Below are positions 12,748-25,424 of a stretch of 64,000 nt of DNA, in pieces. Within the stretch, counting starts at the first letter, position 1. Every line of letters starts with the position of its first letter. The position numbers were made by a program, and so were the translations under genes. Source of the DNA: Riptortus pedestris (lineage: Eukaryota; Arthropoda; Insecta; Hemiptera; Alydidae); contig CM032230.1 in NCBI GenBank assembly GCA_019009955.1, positions 108,379,501-108,443,500 on the forward strand, written 5' to 3'. The notes below the pieces were generated by a model. It searched no databases and was not told the origin of the DNA. It saw only the letters and a list, made by a program, of their open reading frames with translations.

Positions 12748-12830
12748 GGTAGATAGATAGATAGATATTTTATTGGCTTATATTTACAATATATTGCCAA
12801 GAGTCTGGCCAATTGGTGTTTAGTATGGTA
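12748..12830 (-). mobile_element. Possible LINE 3' tail
   Basis: On the minus strand the sequence runs through AAGCCAATAAAATATC into (TATC)n, the kind of tail that ends several insect LINE families. The upstream body was not identified. Confidence 0.35.
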
Positions 12831-13468
12831 TGAATATATTATAATTTCTTACAATATGTGTAAATAAAATAATAATAATTTCTAAAATTACAAATGAACA
12901 TCATATACATTGGCACGTAATACAATATTTATATTAATCTAAATAAATACTGACTTCAATAGATCATAAATTAATGTAAATGTAGATTAATTCATTCTTT
13001 TTAAATGTCTAAAGTTTTCTTAAATATCAGATTAACATAACTATTCTCTAAGATAAGTATACCTCTTCTAATAATAAGTATAACTGCATATAATAAATAA
13101 TGTGCCGATTATTGTTGAATATGAACATAACTGTGTTTTAATAAAAAGGACCAAAAGCAACCAATGAAAACAGATTATTCCTTCCTGGCAGGTGTGAATC
13201 TACATTTATTACTTCCGAGATGACTTTTAACAAAAAGGAGGTCGACTGCTGAATAGGAAAAAGGTCCATTTTGTTGTGAGGTGATATATTCTCACGGTGC
13301 ATTTTCACAATGCATTGTGACATTTCAGTCATTGTTGCGTTGCATACATGCTTCGGCCTTGTCCTTATGCTGTGTTTTATAGGGACACTTTGCAATTATA
13401 TGTGCCAATTAGACCTTATGAATAAATTTATATAAATGAAAAACATTAGTTGGTCAAGGGTACATATT

Positions 13469-13982
13469 AACAGACTTCTCTTAAGGAAATCAAACCACTC
13501 TAGTGGTCGCAATTTTTGCTTTATCGTTAGCAACGTGATATCCTTTTTAAGTGAAAAGAAAGATCAAGTTCGTTAACTGCTGAAATCAGACCAGTGGGAA
13601 GGGAGGGGCGTGATTAGACGGAGCCATTTTTGAAAATTCAAAATACCTCCGTTATTATGAGTCGGATCGAAAAATTGCAAAGAATTAATCTTACTGCTAA
13701 TATTGTAACCCATAAATGTTGTTATACATACTTTCTCTATGATGAATATTAACCGAGGTACTTAGATATTTCAGTTTTCGGCCCTCGCTAAACCCCCAAT
13801 CCTACTAATATCATGTTAACAGTAAGTTGTTTTAACATGAACAATTTTATTCTAAGCTCAAATATGAAATATTATTTTCAAGAGATTTTTTTTACATAAT
13901 ATATGGGGAGATGAGGTCACTAGTATGCTATAACTGCCTGGGAAATCTGCTTAGTTTCCGCAGCCCCTGTACGGCGGACTAT
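13469..13982 (+). mobile_element. HINE copy
   Basis: The 5' end is degenerate (AACAGACTTCTCTTAAGG). The core is GGTCGCAATTTTTGC, TCAAGTTCGTTAACTGC and CTCCGTTATTATGAGTCGG. The 3' end is GGGAAATCTGCTTAG with the hairpin partly broken (GCAGCCCCTGTACGGCGGAC). The TA tract is missing. Confidence 0.75.
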
Positions 13983-14384
13983 TTTTAAATTTATGATCAT
14001 GACAGCTTTCTCAGACCCCGGCGATATGGGATGTGGGCGCTGCAACCGCCTAAATATTGTATTAGAATTAAAGTGTGGATAAATTAAAAATAAAAGGATA
14101 TAATTTACTAAACCAACTTACACATCACTTAACGCAAAAATACTTATTAATAATACACTATTAACTACCAAACACTTACTTACAGACTTCATATTAATAT
14201 CGGCCCATATATTGCGATAGTCTTGATTCATCTCCAAGAGACATATTTTTCAAACAAATTTAGCTGCAAACTGAAACATTGAACCGTAGATTTAAAGAAA
14301 CGGCTTTCTGCTCCTATAATACCCTCTGGAGAAAATGTAACAGTCCTTTACGTTTACTTCGACTGTAGGTATTTCAAAATGTTA

Positions 14385-14490
14385 TACGTTTTTTAATACG
14401 GTGGCTTTACCAACTATATTATTTTTATAACGACAAGAAACAGTGTGAATCGCTCACATTGCGTCACACCTAAATAAATAAATAAAACAA
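14385..14490 (+). mobile_element. LINE 3' end with (TAAA)n tail
   Basis: GTGGCTTTACCAACT, AACAAGAAACAGTGTGAAT-like words and CACACCTAAATAAATAAATA also occur, reversed, at 21655-21745, where they follow a LINE coding relic. This is therefore the 3' end of the same LINE family. Confidence 0.6.
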
Positions 14491-15140
14491 ACCAAAACTA
14501 AAAGGAAGTTGATTGTACATATCGTACTTAGGTCACAATAATTTCATCAAAAATGGAACATGATGACAATGAGTATCGGACAAAGGGGTTGAGGGAAGCA
14601 AAGAAAGTAATTTTCAATAGCATTTCATAAATTTCAAATTAATATATTGAAAAGAGTACATTTTGGCTAAGTTACAACTTTAAGTCGTAGACTTTGGAAC
14701 ATAATGAATTTATGAATAGATATTGGGCGACCCAAATCTAGCAGCAAGTTCTTATCTCATTTTGAATAACAAATGGATAGTTGTGGATAATCGTTGTCAA
14801 TTTATCTATATAAAAAAAAACATGTTTTTTCAGTAGGCGTTGGAGTGCAGAGCTGTCAAAGTGCTTTTAATCTCAGTTTTTTTTTTCTGTCTTGAAGATT
14901 CGGCATTTCTTCAAAACCATGCTGATAATGCACTGGCAAAGATTGAACCTATTGTGCAACGCTGTTGGACGTTGACCGATTTGATTTGGCACTTCTGCAT
15001 TCTATGGATCTAGGTCATGTCCTGCTGTAACAGGCAAGTTCAAGCACCAAGCATGTCCTAAACATAATTAATACCTATTATATATAATTAGAAGAATTTA
15101 ATTTGAACATGGTGTAATAATGTGAGGTTGATTGAAACAA
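14491..15140. other. Unrecognised AT-rich DNA
   Basis: No gene or repeat recognised. Confidence 0.3.
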
Positions 15141-15320
15141 GTTGGGGCTCAAGTTAGTCGCCTGTATTATATTTTTGATCTTGACACACCGAAAACGTAG
15201 GGCCGTGGATTCGACTCCTGCATAGGCAAAGAGAAATTATTTATTTAGTGCCGGACTGAATAAAATCCCTAGGACATAGCGCAACCCTGGATAGAAAACA
15301 GTGTCAAATTGTAGTTCAAT
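15141..15320 (+). mobile_element. tRNA-derived SINE, copy 1
   Basis: Head GGGGCTCAAGTTAGTCG (A-box region), B-box GTGGATTCGACTCC at 15206-15218, then the family body TTATTTAGTGCCGGACTGAA, AAATCCCTAGGAC and CCCTGGATAGAAAA. Compare the copies at 37977, 41141, 46270 and 47090. Confidence 0.75.
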
Positions 15321-15612
15321 TATTTAAATTTAATAAAGGAACAAAAAAAGAAGGTATTGAGAAATAAAATACTTTCCAAATATTCTATGGAATATTGAAA
15401 ATGTAATAACAACATAAATAATTCAATAATTCTTTGAATAATATAAGTCAAAGACGTGAGCTAAAATTGTGTTCAATTCAATTCTCAATAACTTAACAAT
15501 AATTAGAAAATTCCGTACTTATCTTCTATGGAATTTATGGTTATTTAAACATAATGGATTATGAATATAATTGAAATACTCATTTACGAATCGCTCTAAC
15601 GCATGTTCATTT

Positions 15613-15738
15613 TAACAGATTTCCCATGAGGGAAATCAGCTATTGAGGTTGTACTCATGACGGAATTTTCGAAATTTTTCTTCAAATGTCCATCGATCCT
15701 ACCTAGTAGATGACGAAAATGAGGTCTGTTCAAAACTG

Positions 15739-15769
<31 letters not shown>

Positions 15770-16223
15770 CTGTTACCGCTCTAGCGGTCGCAATCTTTGT
15801 TTGATCGTTACCAAACTCGAAATTTAGTCGTTTTATGTAAAAAGAAAGATCAAGTTCTTTAACGGCTGAAATCAGACCTGTGGGGGGGGGGGTTTAGAGG
15901 GGATGATTTTCGAAAATTCGAAATATCTCTGTTACTATACGTCGGATCGAAACATTGATTAAAATTAATCTTATTGCAAATTAAATTTACTATAAATATT
16001 GTTTATGCATTTATTCTCTATCTTGAATATTAACCGAGATATTTGCATTAGTATTGTGTGTGTGGTCGGCTATTTTCCGGCTTTTCCGCCGACAGCTAGG
16101 GCGGCCATTTCCGTAACTACTGCCGTCCTTACTACTACTGCCGTTATTAGTAGGCAGACTTCACTATTGTGAAACTTCACGTGGGAAATCTGCTTAGTTT
16201 ACGCAGCCCCTGCGTGACGGACG
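15613..16223 (+). mobile_element. HINE copy, nearly complete
   Basis: 5' end AACAGATTTCCCATGAGGG, TA tract at 15740-15764, poly-G of 9, 3' end GGGAAATCTGCTTAG and intact hairpin ACGCAGCCCCTGCGT followed by GACGGAC. Confidence 0.88.
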
Positions 16224-18385
16224 TTTATGCATTAGAGGAAAACACTTGATAATTAATTGACTCAAAGAGTGCATATTTATAGATATAATTTATGTAAGAC
16301 ATCTAAGAAAGATTTATTTTCCTGTTTCTTTTATTATTTTAAAAAATTATAACATCATTACAAATTTCAATTTCTATTTGTTACTTTATTTCAAATCTTA
16401 TTTTTAATTGTTAAGAGGCATTCTCATGTGCTATTATTTAAGCTATTTTATAGAAGCACTACTCCTTCAAACTATATTGTCAATACGTTCTTTACTGAAT
16501 TTCGCAAAGCTGAAGATTACAAAAAATAACATTCGTTTCAAAAATGAAATTTGGCGCCGCTTAATTTTGTTAGCTACTTACAATAATATTAATAATCATT
16601 TGATTATCAATATTATTGTTAATTTGTGGTGGCGGTGGATGCTGCTAAGAATAATAGGAAAATATTAACTACAGGTTATTTCGTTTTTCTAGCATAAGTG
16701 GAATTCTAGCTCAAGGATTTTATTTCAAGATTCTGCCAATAATAATGAATATTAAAAATTAGTTTAATATTTAAAGTATCCAGTTTCTAATTATTGTAAA
16801 CATTGAGCTATTTAATTTCATTGACGGGTGTTCAAATAAATAAAATTGATTCAGAATTCGGAGTCGAATGGTGGCTTATTAAATATCGTTTAATTACTAG
16901 CGATTAAGTCATTAACTGGGAAATAGGAATGTTAAAGCTATTCACACAGATGAAAGCAATTAACAAAATGAATGTTATTTTTATATTAGACCCTTATTCT
17001 TCTTTTTCTTCTGTAAATCGGCTTTACACCATTTATTGTCGCCAGAACAACAAATATAAGTCAGATGCTCAAAGACAGGATATTACAACAATTTTAGTTG
17101 TTAGTGACAGCAAATTTAAAATAGAAAAAACCTTGTCTGGGTGTCCAGGCCAGTGCGCCTTCCGACTAAATCTCGTGCACTAATGCCTGATAAATAAATG
17201 ATACAATAATTCAGGATTTAAAAGTATTCATGATATGCAGTCACATATTTACTGCCTATTACTAAAGTCAATACTTTATAACGTGCATTTTCAATATTAA
17301 TTTTACGTTCATCATGGTTTGCAGAGCAAGTTCTTGTCCAAAAGTTGAAGTTTATTTTTTTTTTTTAAATGTTATCATTTTTTTTTTTAAATTGCGGATT
17401 TAGTAAGTTACGATGGGGCCTTGTGAGCTCTAAATGTATCTCCAAACCTCGGATTAAGGTCAATCGATGTTTATTTGGGCCACTTCACATCATTTAACCA
17501 AAATTATGGAAGGAATTTTCATCGGGGAATCTCTAACAATGGCTGGCTCCAAAGCAGTACTCAACTTCACTTTATTTTTTATTTATTAAACGTAAACTAT
17601 TAGAAACAAGTAAATTGGCTTAATTTTATAAAAATAATATTATCCTAATTTTTATAAGAATTGCCTGATTCATGAGCCGAAAGGTTGCTATTCATCTTTT
17701 AAATTATAGATCCCTCTGTTCTTAATACATAAATTCACATACTCTCCCCACATCTAACATAACATTCCACTCCATGTTGCATAAATTTAAGTACATCTAT
17801 TCTAGGTGTATTCATTTTATTTTTCATATTTAGATTATTTTATTTTATTAAGAATATTATAGTCTGCATTTAAATGCATTTTGTAAAGTGCAATCGTCCT
17901 CCATCACTCTCAATAGAAGCTACTACACCCCTTCACCACAATGAGAGGAGCAGCCTCTCCCTGTCTGGCAAGGAAGTCAAGAGCTAAGGAGGAATGGCAC
18001 TTGTTAAGAAAATAGCCACTGCTATCACTTCACTTTACACTTCTATAGGAGATCTCTGGGCCATTGTCTCTTGAGGCGCCGCGGAGGGGAATATGGAAAG
18101 GGCTAGGACTTCTGGATTAGGATGATTGTAAAGCCTGCTGTGGAATTTTCTGAATCTTAAAGGAATTAGTTCCTTTACAAATGGGATATTAAGATCATAT
18201 TATAGAGGGTGTGGTTGGTGATATAATATGGAGTATCTACTACGATGCGCAGGACTTTGGGTTGGAAAGTCTGAATGCGTCTGATGTTCGAAGGTGCATT
18301 CATTTCTGGAGGTAAAATTATCAGTTGGACCAAGACCAATAATCAAGAATTTTCATCAGTTATTATAATGTACTCCGTAAAATAT
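16224..18385. other. AT-rich DNA, no recognised gene
   Basis: A weak exon-like stretch at 17052-17183 follows a pyrimidine tract ending in cgccag and is open to a stop (NNKYKSDAQRQDITTILVV...). It is too weak to call. The rest shows nothing. Confidence 0.3.
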
Positions 18386-18389
18386 TACG

Positions 18390-18812
18390 TGCCAATATAC
18401 ATGGAATGGGAGTTTACTGAAGGCTACACAAGTAACACTGATAACTTTCGAATTAGAGATAAACGTGTAGAAAGTAACAGTAATATCACTTTATTTAACA
18501 ACATCGGATGTATAATATCTAGCGGCCCCGTTGATATTAACGGAGGTATTTGCGATTGTAAATTTCATCTTTATCCCACCCACCATTACTGGTCTGACTT
18601 CCTTCATTAACGAACATGATTTTTTATTTTTACATGAAATCATTACCTTTTGGGGTTTGATAAACGATCAAAATAGCTGAATTCGAAACACACACATATA
18701 TTTTGTACGGGTATAAATATCTTAAAGGGCATTTGAAGAAAGTGTGTTATGGTTGTACTTCTTTAGGGACATATACTAAAAGCACGTCACACAGGGGCTG
18801 CGTAAATTAAAA
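18390..18812 (-). mobile_element. Decayed HINE pieces, minus strand
   Basis: 18390-18700 carries reversed HINE core words (GATATTAACGGAGGTATTTGC, TTCATTAACGAACATGA). 18785-18812 is a separate reversed 3' end (CGTCACACAGGGGCTGCG). Confidence 0.55.
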
Positions 18813-18935
18813 AAAAAACATTACAGCGGAATGGAATACTTACGAAATAATGACATCTCGCATAGTATTCACTTTTTATCTCTTAGCACCAAACGGTGCA
18901 TATTATATCAACTGGCGTAACCCACCATATTGTTT

Positions 18936-19049
18936 TAGCAGATTTCCCTTAAGGGGTTGTACTCATGACGGAATTTTCAAAATTTTTCTTCAAATATCCA
19001 TCGATCCTACCTAGTAGATGACGAAAATGAGGTCCGTTCAAAACTGTGT

Positions 19050-19095
<46 letters not shown>

Positions 19096-19556
19096 ATTAT
19101 TATATAAATATATGTCTTTTACCGCTCTAGCGTTTATAATTTTTATTTGATCGTTACCGAACTCGATAATTAGTCGCTTTTATTTAAATAGAAGGATCAT
19201 CAAGTTCGTTAATGGCTGAAATCGAACCAGTGGGAGGGGGGGGAGTTTAGAGGGGAGGATTTTCGAAAATTCAATATATCTCCGTTACTATACGTCGGAT
19301 CGAACAATTGTACAGAATCAATCTTATTGCAAATTAAATTTGCTATAAATATTGTTATATACATTTATTCTCTATCTTGAATATTAACCGAGTTATTTGC
19401 ATTTTTATTAAATCTGGGCGGCAAACGGACGGGTGACTTTCCCGCCAAAAGCTAGTTCGGCCGTTTTCTTAACCGATCGACTCTCGTGAAATTTCTCTAT
19501 TGTAAAACTTCACGTGGGAAATCTGCTTAGTTTACGCAGCCCCTGCGTGACAGACT
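18936..19556 (+). mobile_element. HINE copy, complete
   Basis: 5' TAGCAGATTTCCCTTAAGGG, TA/ATT tract at 19053-19105, poly-G of 10, 3' GGGAAATCTGCTTAG, hairpin ACGCAGCCCCTGCGT and GACAGAC. Confidence 0.9.
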
Positions 19557-20773
19557 TTTTATTTACTGTTTGTCTTGCATACTCCCTATTTCAATATGTA
19601 ATTGAGCGATGTTTTGTGTGGATTTTATGCTTTTGGTGAGCCATCAATTGCACTTAAAACGGTATTTGGAAATGCAGGAAGCGTTGTCTGATCCTGGATT
19701 GTAACTGCTAGATAACAGTTTGTAAAACTGGTAGCTTACAGCATTCCTTCGCGAGTTCCATGCCATTATAGATGCCTCTCCTGCTAAACGAATCATTGTA
19801 AAATCTTGAATACGTAAAGACCTCTAGGTTCATATTTCTTCGCCGTCCTTTATGTAAAAGACCAAATGCTGTAACAGTATGATTAAGGCTCCTGGTTTAT
19901 GATTGCGAAATAACAGTGATGTTGGCGTCTTAACAGAATCTGTACTTGCCTCTTGATGAGATTGAGCAACTGAGAAGAATGGACCCTTGGCGATTTCTGA
20001 TAAGAATTTCTATAGAAACTTTGGTCGGAGATAGGAAGATTGTAAGATAGGTACATGATAGTAAAGACATACACCAGAGATAGAATCTTTGAGACATTCT
20101 ACGCCTAGGGAAATGATGCAATATGAACTGAAAATTGTTACAATTTGAGTTTATTTCCACCAAATCAATCAAATTCGCCTAGCTTGGGTTTGGACTCCTG
20201 TTGTTGGTAAATTACAGGAATGAGAATTTCTTCAGGAGTGACAAGGTTCCGCCTGCTTGGAATTTAATATGCAGATGTGGAAACATTGTCTAGAGTTTAT
20301 TACAGTTGCAAATTTACTGGAATCCATGAAACAATTAGTTCTCCAAGTGTTTCTCACTCGCCTGAGATTTATTAAGAGGTTTGAAGGGAAAGACATTTCA
20401 AAATAAACTGATATTGCACGTTCAGCACACCTGATCCTGGAATCTGATTCAGACCTCATTGTTTTGGTGGGTTGGGCACATTTTGGTTTTCACCTGCAAA
20501 TAGAGTGGGGATGGGATACAACAGATGTGGGAGACATTATGTTCCTAGGCCCTTTGTGTATATTTCGGTCTCCAAACTGGATACTTGTGAGTTTAGTTTC
20601 GTTCCGATTTTTAGGTTGAATGTTATGTTTGAAATGTGAGGGTCTGGGGAGGTCAGGTCCTAAGGGGAGGGTAACTAAGGGGACTGGGGGTGGTGGCCTG
20701 CGATCTGAGGGAAAGGCCGGACCAGCTTCCCTTCAGATATCTACCCTAGGGTGAACGAACTACCCCCTCCTAC

Positions 20774-20775
<2 letters not shown>
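19557..20775. other. Unrecognised DNA, GC-richer at 20460-20760
   Basis: No family match in any frame. 20460-20760 is G-rich (GGGGAGGTCAGG, GGACTGGGGGTGGTGGCC) and leads into the CT microsatellite. Confidence 0.3.

Positions 20776-20841
<66 letters not shown>
20776..20841. repeat. (CT)n microsatellite
   Basis: More than 30 CT units, followed to about 20900 by degenerate CT-rich sequence. Confidence 0.95.
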
Positions 20842-20844
<3 letters not shown>

Positions 20845-20899
20845 CTCCCTATCTATCTCTCTCTCACTCTCTATCTTTCTCTCTCACCCTCCCTATATC

Positions 20900-21650
20900 T
20901 TCATCCCCCTCTCATTCACAAACACCGGCCTACCCTCCACTAAGAACTCCCCCCACCCCACCCCAAACTCTCTCCCACACTGACGCCTCATTCCAGCTTC
21001 GATAGGCATGAACCCTCCCTTTATATTTCAGCTGTCCACTCCGACTCAATTAACAGGTCTATGCGTCCTTGGGAAGTAGAAATAAAAAAAAAAAGCCTAT
21101 TTCATGCATACATATTCATTTAAATTGGAATTACCGTTGCATTTTAATATCAGACTGACGTATTCATCTGGCTTTCTCCACTCGTCTGTATAGGCTGAAG
21201 GTCAAAGGATAAAACACTTGACTCAATAAATGAGTTCATTGATGCTTTTCGTTACCTCGTTTCAAACCACCCTCGAGTACCTCGTCAGGAGTAAACCATC
21301 AAAAGTTAAAATTTCATTTGACTACATGTCTTTGAAAAAAAAATTACTATAGTAATAAAAGTAATCAAGGTGTAGTATCTCTAAACAGCTGACCCCCCTC
21401 AATTGCCGATATCTTAATAAATGTCCTGAAAGAAAATAGTTAAATTGATCTTAATTATAAAAACTATAAATTTATAATTTCACAACCTTTCCACTTGCTA
21501 CAATAACGATCTTATAATATAAAATATTGCAATACGTTATACTAAAACTATAATACACCAAAGGAACATTGTAATATACATAATATAATCACACTATAAT
21601 ACCATTTAATGAGAGCGTTATACTAAGGACAAGGTTTTTTTTCTTCATTT
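20900..21650. other. AT-rich DNA, no recognised gene
   Basis: Nothing recognised on either strand. Confidence 0.3.
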
Positions 21651-21654
21651 TAAT

Positions 21655-22150
21655 ATATTATTTATTTATTTAGGTGTGTCGCAATTTAAGTGATTCACAC
21701 ATTTTCTTGTTATAATGCTAAAATAGTAAAGGTAAAGCCACCTTATAAAAACCAATAAAAAAAACCTACAGAGGTAGGTAAAAATACAGTTATTTATTTT
21801 TTCTCCAGTGGATTTTATTCCAGTCTTGTGTTTGATTATTTAATGTTAAATCTGGTTGTAAATGTGTGTATCTTTTAGGAGTTTCATGACTTTTGTAATG
21901 TATGGGCTGTCGTCGTGTAGTAGTTCCGATAGGTAGGTGGGTAAGTTCTTGTCGGTTATTAGTCTGCAGCCTGTAAGTGTTTGATAGTAAGTTGTGTATT
22001 ACACAGTGTACATAAAGGTGGTTCAGTCCTAGTCTTGAGGTGTCCGTGTGTTATCCGTGAATGGCCGTGCCTCAAACTAGTAAGGACCACTTCTCTTCTA
22101 GTATCCCGATTACTTAACAGCCATTCAGGAATAGTGTTTTTTATTTCATT
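21655..22150 (-). mobile_element. Jockey-like LINE fragment, 5' truncated
   Basis: On the minus strand a coding relic reads PEWLLSNRDTRREVVLTSLR, HGHSRITHGHL and PLCTLCNTQLTIKHL: the arginine-rich helix and CxxC...H zinc motif at the C-terminus of jockey-type ORF2 proteins. A frameshift or stop follows QAAD. A short 3' UTR then ends in (TAAA)n at 21655-21675, shared with 14385-14490. Confidence 0.7.
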
Positions 22151-23405
22151 TTATTTATTATTTAATATATTATACATTAACACATGAGATGGAAATTCCT
22201 AATTTCTTATTTGTTTTAAAGAGTTTTCCTTAATAATATTATATGAATGTTTCCTTTAATTTTACGCTTAAAAAAGTTTTAATTTTTTTAAACAATAGTT
22301 TCATTATTATCAAAAGTGAAGTTTTGCTCAATCTTCCCATTGTCAATATCTAGATTCCTGTAATCCTGGCTGAACATGCTCTAAGATATGTAGTCAAAGA
22401 AATATCAATGGTGTTGACTAAGCCATAAATGAACTCATTTATTGAGACAAATGTTTTATTATTTGACATTTGGCCCATAGTATGTCAAGATTTTGGTTGA
22501 ATTATTGACATACGAAATTGTTAAAAAGAAAAGAAAAAAAACAGAAACAAAAACCTTCTTAATCGAATTCCCGTATTGGCATAATCAACTTTTAACTTTT
22601 AGAATTTTCTAAAGGACCTTTTTTACTCATACTGGTATTGCATAAGTATAAAAGGTCCTTAAGAAGTAAAAGTATCAGTAAACATCTCACGTCAAGCTTA
22701 AATTTATTCTTTTTACTAAAAATCTCCTGAAATAGAACTAGAGAATAGAATGCGAGATGATGACATCTATGGATCATTTCACTTCCTTTTTACTGTGCCA
22801 TTTTTTATATTCCCATGCTTTTCTCGACTCATGATAATACTAGCATCAAGGGACAATAAGAGAATGAAATAATCCCGCCATCTTTCATTTATTTAGCATT
22901 ACAATTGTTATTTTTTCTATATTGAGATGTATTTCTGCTCTCGACAAGGTTTTAGATATAAAGAGTAGCCAACTTTTATTTCTGTGCAGTTAGAACTGCA
23001 TGCGATTTGCAATGCAAATGCTATTGATGTTATAGGACTTAAGTTTTCCATTGATTATACGGCTATATATATTCACTGCAAACTTAGGGATTGTTTAAGT
23101 CTTTAAGTAAATAATGGATTAAGATATTACATCGAGAAAGTGGAAATTCTGAAGGCGTTATATTAATTTATTAAATTTACTTCCTTTTATATATATATAT
23201 ATATATTTTTTTTCTAAATAGTAACCCTATGTGGAGGCATTTTATATTTCAGATGTCCCATGCATATTTGCATGATTTGTGTGTTTTGTCACAATCTGTT
23301 CTATAATAATATGTATATACATATTAATAAATGTGCATAAGAAGTTGTAAGTGAAACTAGACAAAAACCCCCAAAAAATATTAAATATTTAAGGTTAAGT
23401 TATTT
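22151..23405. other. AT-rich DNA, no recognised gene
   Basis: A small inverted repeat around AAGGACCTTTT lies at 22612-22660, and a TA tract at 23190-23206. Nothing else recognised. Confidence 0.3.
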
Positions 23406-23409
23406 AAGG

Positions 23410-23560
23410 AACTATCATTGTAAAAATGTACATAATTTTTATATTATAATTTCGTTTCCTCTCATAGCTTGAGGATATTCAAGGTTGTAGCTATTGTTTT
23501 TAATCAACTTAAATTTTTTAATAAAATATCGGGACTGATAGCCCCGTGAGTCTTTTACTG
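23410..23560 (+). repeat. Unnamed repeat (retroelement 3' end?), copy 1
   Basis: TACATAATTTTTATATTATA, ATTTCGTTTCCTCT, TTGTAGCTATTG and AATATCGGGACTGATAG recur in reverse at 27700-27830, so this is a dispersed element. Its type is not known. Confidence 0.5.
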
Positions 23561-24510
23561 TTTTTTGTTTTTTTTTATATCTTGAGTCTTCCTTCAGATA
23601 TTAAGAGGCTGAATGTTTTTCAATTTAACCGTCGCTTTTACAAGTATTTGAGCCAGAAAGTTGGAAATTTGCGCAAGATTTAGTAATTCTGTGTCCTGTT
23701 AGTGATTGTGTTAGAGAAAATATATTTTCGGATTGTGAGATATTGGCCTTTAAACCAGGTATATATAATTTTGACCAATGTCGATTCCAGCTCTTGCCAC
23801 AAATTAATACTTTTTAGCAGATTTTCCTCAAGGGAAATGAGCTACTGAGGTCGTACGCATGACGCAATTCTCGAAAAATGTCTTCAAATGCCCATCGATC
23901 CTACCCAGGAGATGACGAGAATGAGGTCGGTGAAGGGAAATTTTGAAAATTCAAAATATCTGCGTTAATATACGTCGGATAGAATAATTGTATAGAACCA
24001 ATGTTATTGCAAATTAAATAATCTATAAATGTCCTTCTATGTATATTTTCTGTATCAATAACACGTTTCTGTATAAACATTAACAGAAATATATGAATTA
24101 TATAGTTTTCAGAAAACCCCCAGTCCTACTCATGTCATATTAATAATAAGTTGTTACACCATGAGCCACTTCATTCCAAGGTTAAATATCAAATATTGTT
24201 TTCATTAAACTTTTGTAAGACGCACGGAAATGCGTTGTGTTGACTCCATCAAATGTATACCATACTCGATATTTAACCTGTCCATTCAATACTAAAGATA
24301 GTAATTGTTAATGGCTGAAATCATGGTGGATTAGAGGGGGTGAATGGAAAATTTAAAATATCTTCATTATTATCTGTCGGATCGGACAATGTTAAAAGAC
24401 CAATCTTGTTAAACTATTGATGCTCTACAATTGTTGTTCTATGCGGTTTTACTTATAAATAGAGAATATTTTGTGAGATGAGATCAAAAGTGTGCAGTTC
24501 CAGCACATAG

Positions 24511-25371
24511 CTATATTTATTTATTTGAGAAGCCGCTACAATGGCGATTCATCTTTTGACATATTGGAATATAATTTTACAAAATTAGATAAATATTAAA
24601 AATTTTACAATGCTTAATGTTATAAATGTACAAAATAGATAGAACCATGCCGCTACAATGGCGATTTTTAACATGCTAAAATATAATTTCACAAAATTAA
24701 ATAAATATTAAAATTTTTACACAGCTAACATTTACAAATGTATAAAATGGACAAAACTAAATATAAATTGTTACTATATTTACAACAAAAGGAAAAAACA
24801 AAACAAAATAAAAATAAAACAAACTAAAAGAAAAACTGTAAATAGTTAAACTGGAAGAAGGCAAAATTTATAATCCACAGTGGTTGCTATATATAACTTT
24901 CATAATTATAGATAATAGCATTTATATTTCATCAAATAATCCATTATTTCTTAAATACTTAAAAACATCATCTATAAATTGGCTACTGTCGGCCAGTAGT
25001 TCGCATACATTTGTGGGCCATGGGTACGTTTTCACTTGTGTGCAGTCAGTTAGTATGTGTTTTACAGTCAGCGTTCTGTTGCAGTAGCGACATATAGGTT
25101 CATCTTGTCTGCTCATTAGATATGAATGTGTTAGTCTAGTGTGTCCTGTGCGTAGGCGTGTAAGTACAATTTCTTCTCTTCTAGAGTGTATATTACTTGA
25201 AGTCCAGTTGAGCGTGTTTGATTTGATTTCTCTAAGTTTACTGTCAGTGTTATACCATAAATTATTCCAGTCATTAATTACGAGTTTTCTTATTTGAGTG
25301 AAAGCATCTTGGTGAGTTATGTCCAAAAAATCTGTTTGTTCAAGTTGAGTTGATTGTTTGCACATAGGAAG
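24511..25371 (-). mobile_element. Jockey-like LINE, 5' truncated, inserted in a HINE
   Basis: Flanked by a 10-bp target duplication, CAGCACATAG (24501-24510 and 25372-25381). It encodes a C-terminal ORF2 fragment and has a 3' UTR with two imperfect copies of a roughly 120-bp unit ending in ATCGCCATTGTAGCGGC. It closes with AAATAAATAAATA. The same 3' UTR occurs at 28205-28585. Confidence 0.82.
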
Positions 25372-25377
25372 CAGCAC
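24922..25377 (-). pseudogene. LINE ORF2 C-terminus (zinc-motif region)
   Basis: About 150 codons are open. The most diagnostic part is REEIVLTRLRTGHTRLTHSY followed by PICRYCNRTLTVKHILTDC, the CxxC...H...C motif after the RNase H region of jockey-like LINEs. The first two residues come from the target duplication, so the start codon is accidental. Reverse transcriptase and endonuclease are absent. Confidence 0.75.
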
Positions 25378-25424
25378 ATAGGAAATCTGCTTATTTTATT
25401 TATACTCTGTCGTGACGGACGTTT

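Larger units (their letters stand above)
23813..25424 (+). mobile_element. HINE copy interrupted by a LINE
   Basis: The 5' half (TAGCAGATTTTCCTCAAGGG..., 23813-24510) and the 3' end (GAAATCTGCTTATTTTATTT, CGTGACGGACG, 25382-25424) belong to one copy split at 24510/25372 by the LINE below. The next HINE begins directly after it, head to tail. Confidence 0.75.

Noticed and set aside
20751..21005. 84-codon Leu/Ser frame
   Set aside because: It is the translation of the (CT)n tract.
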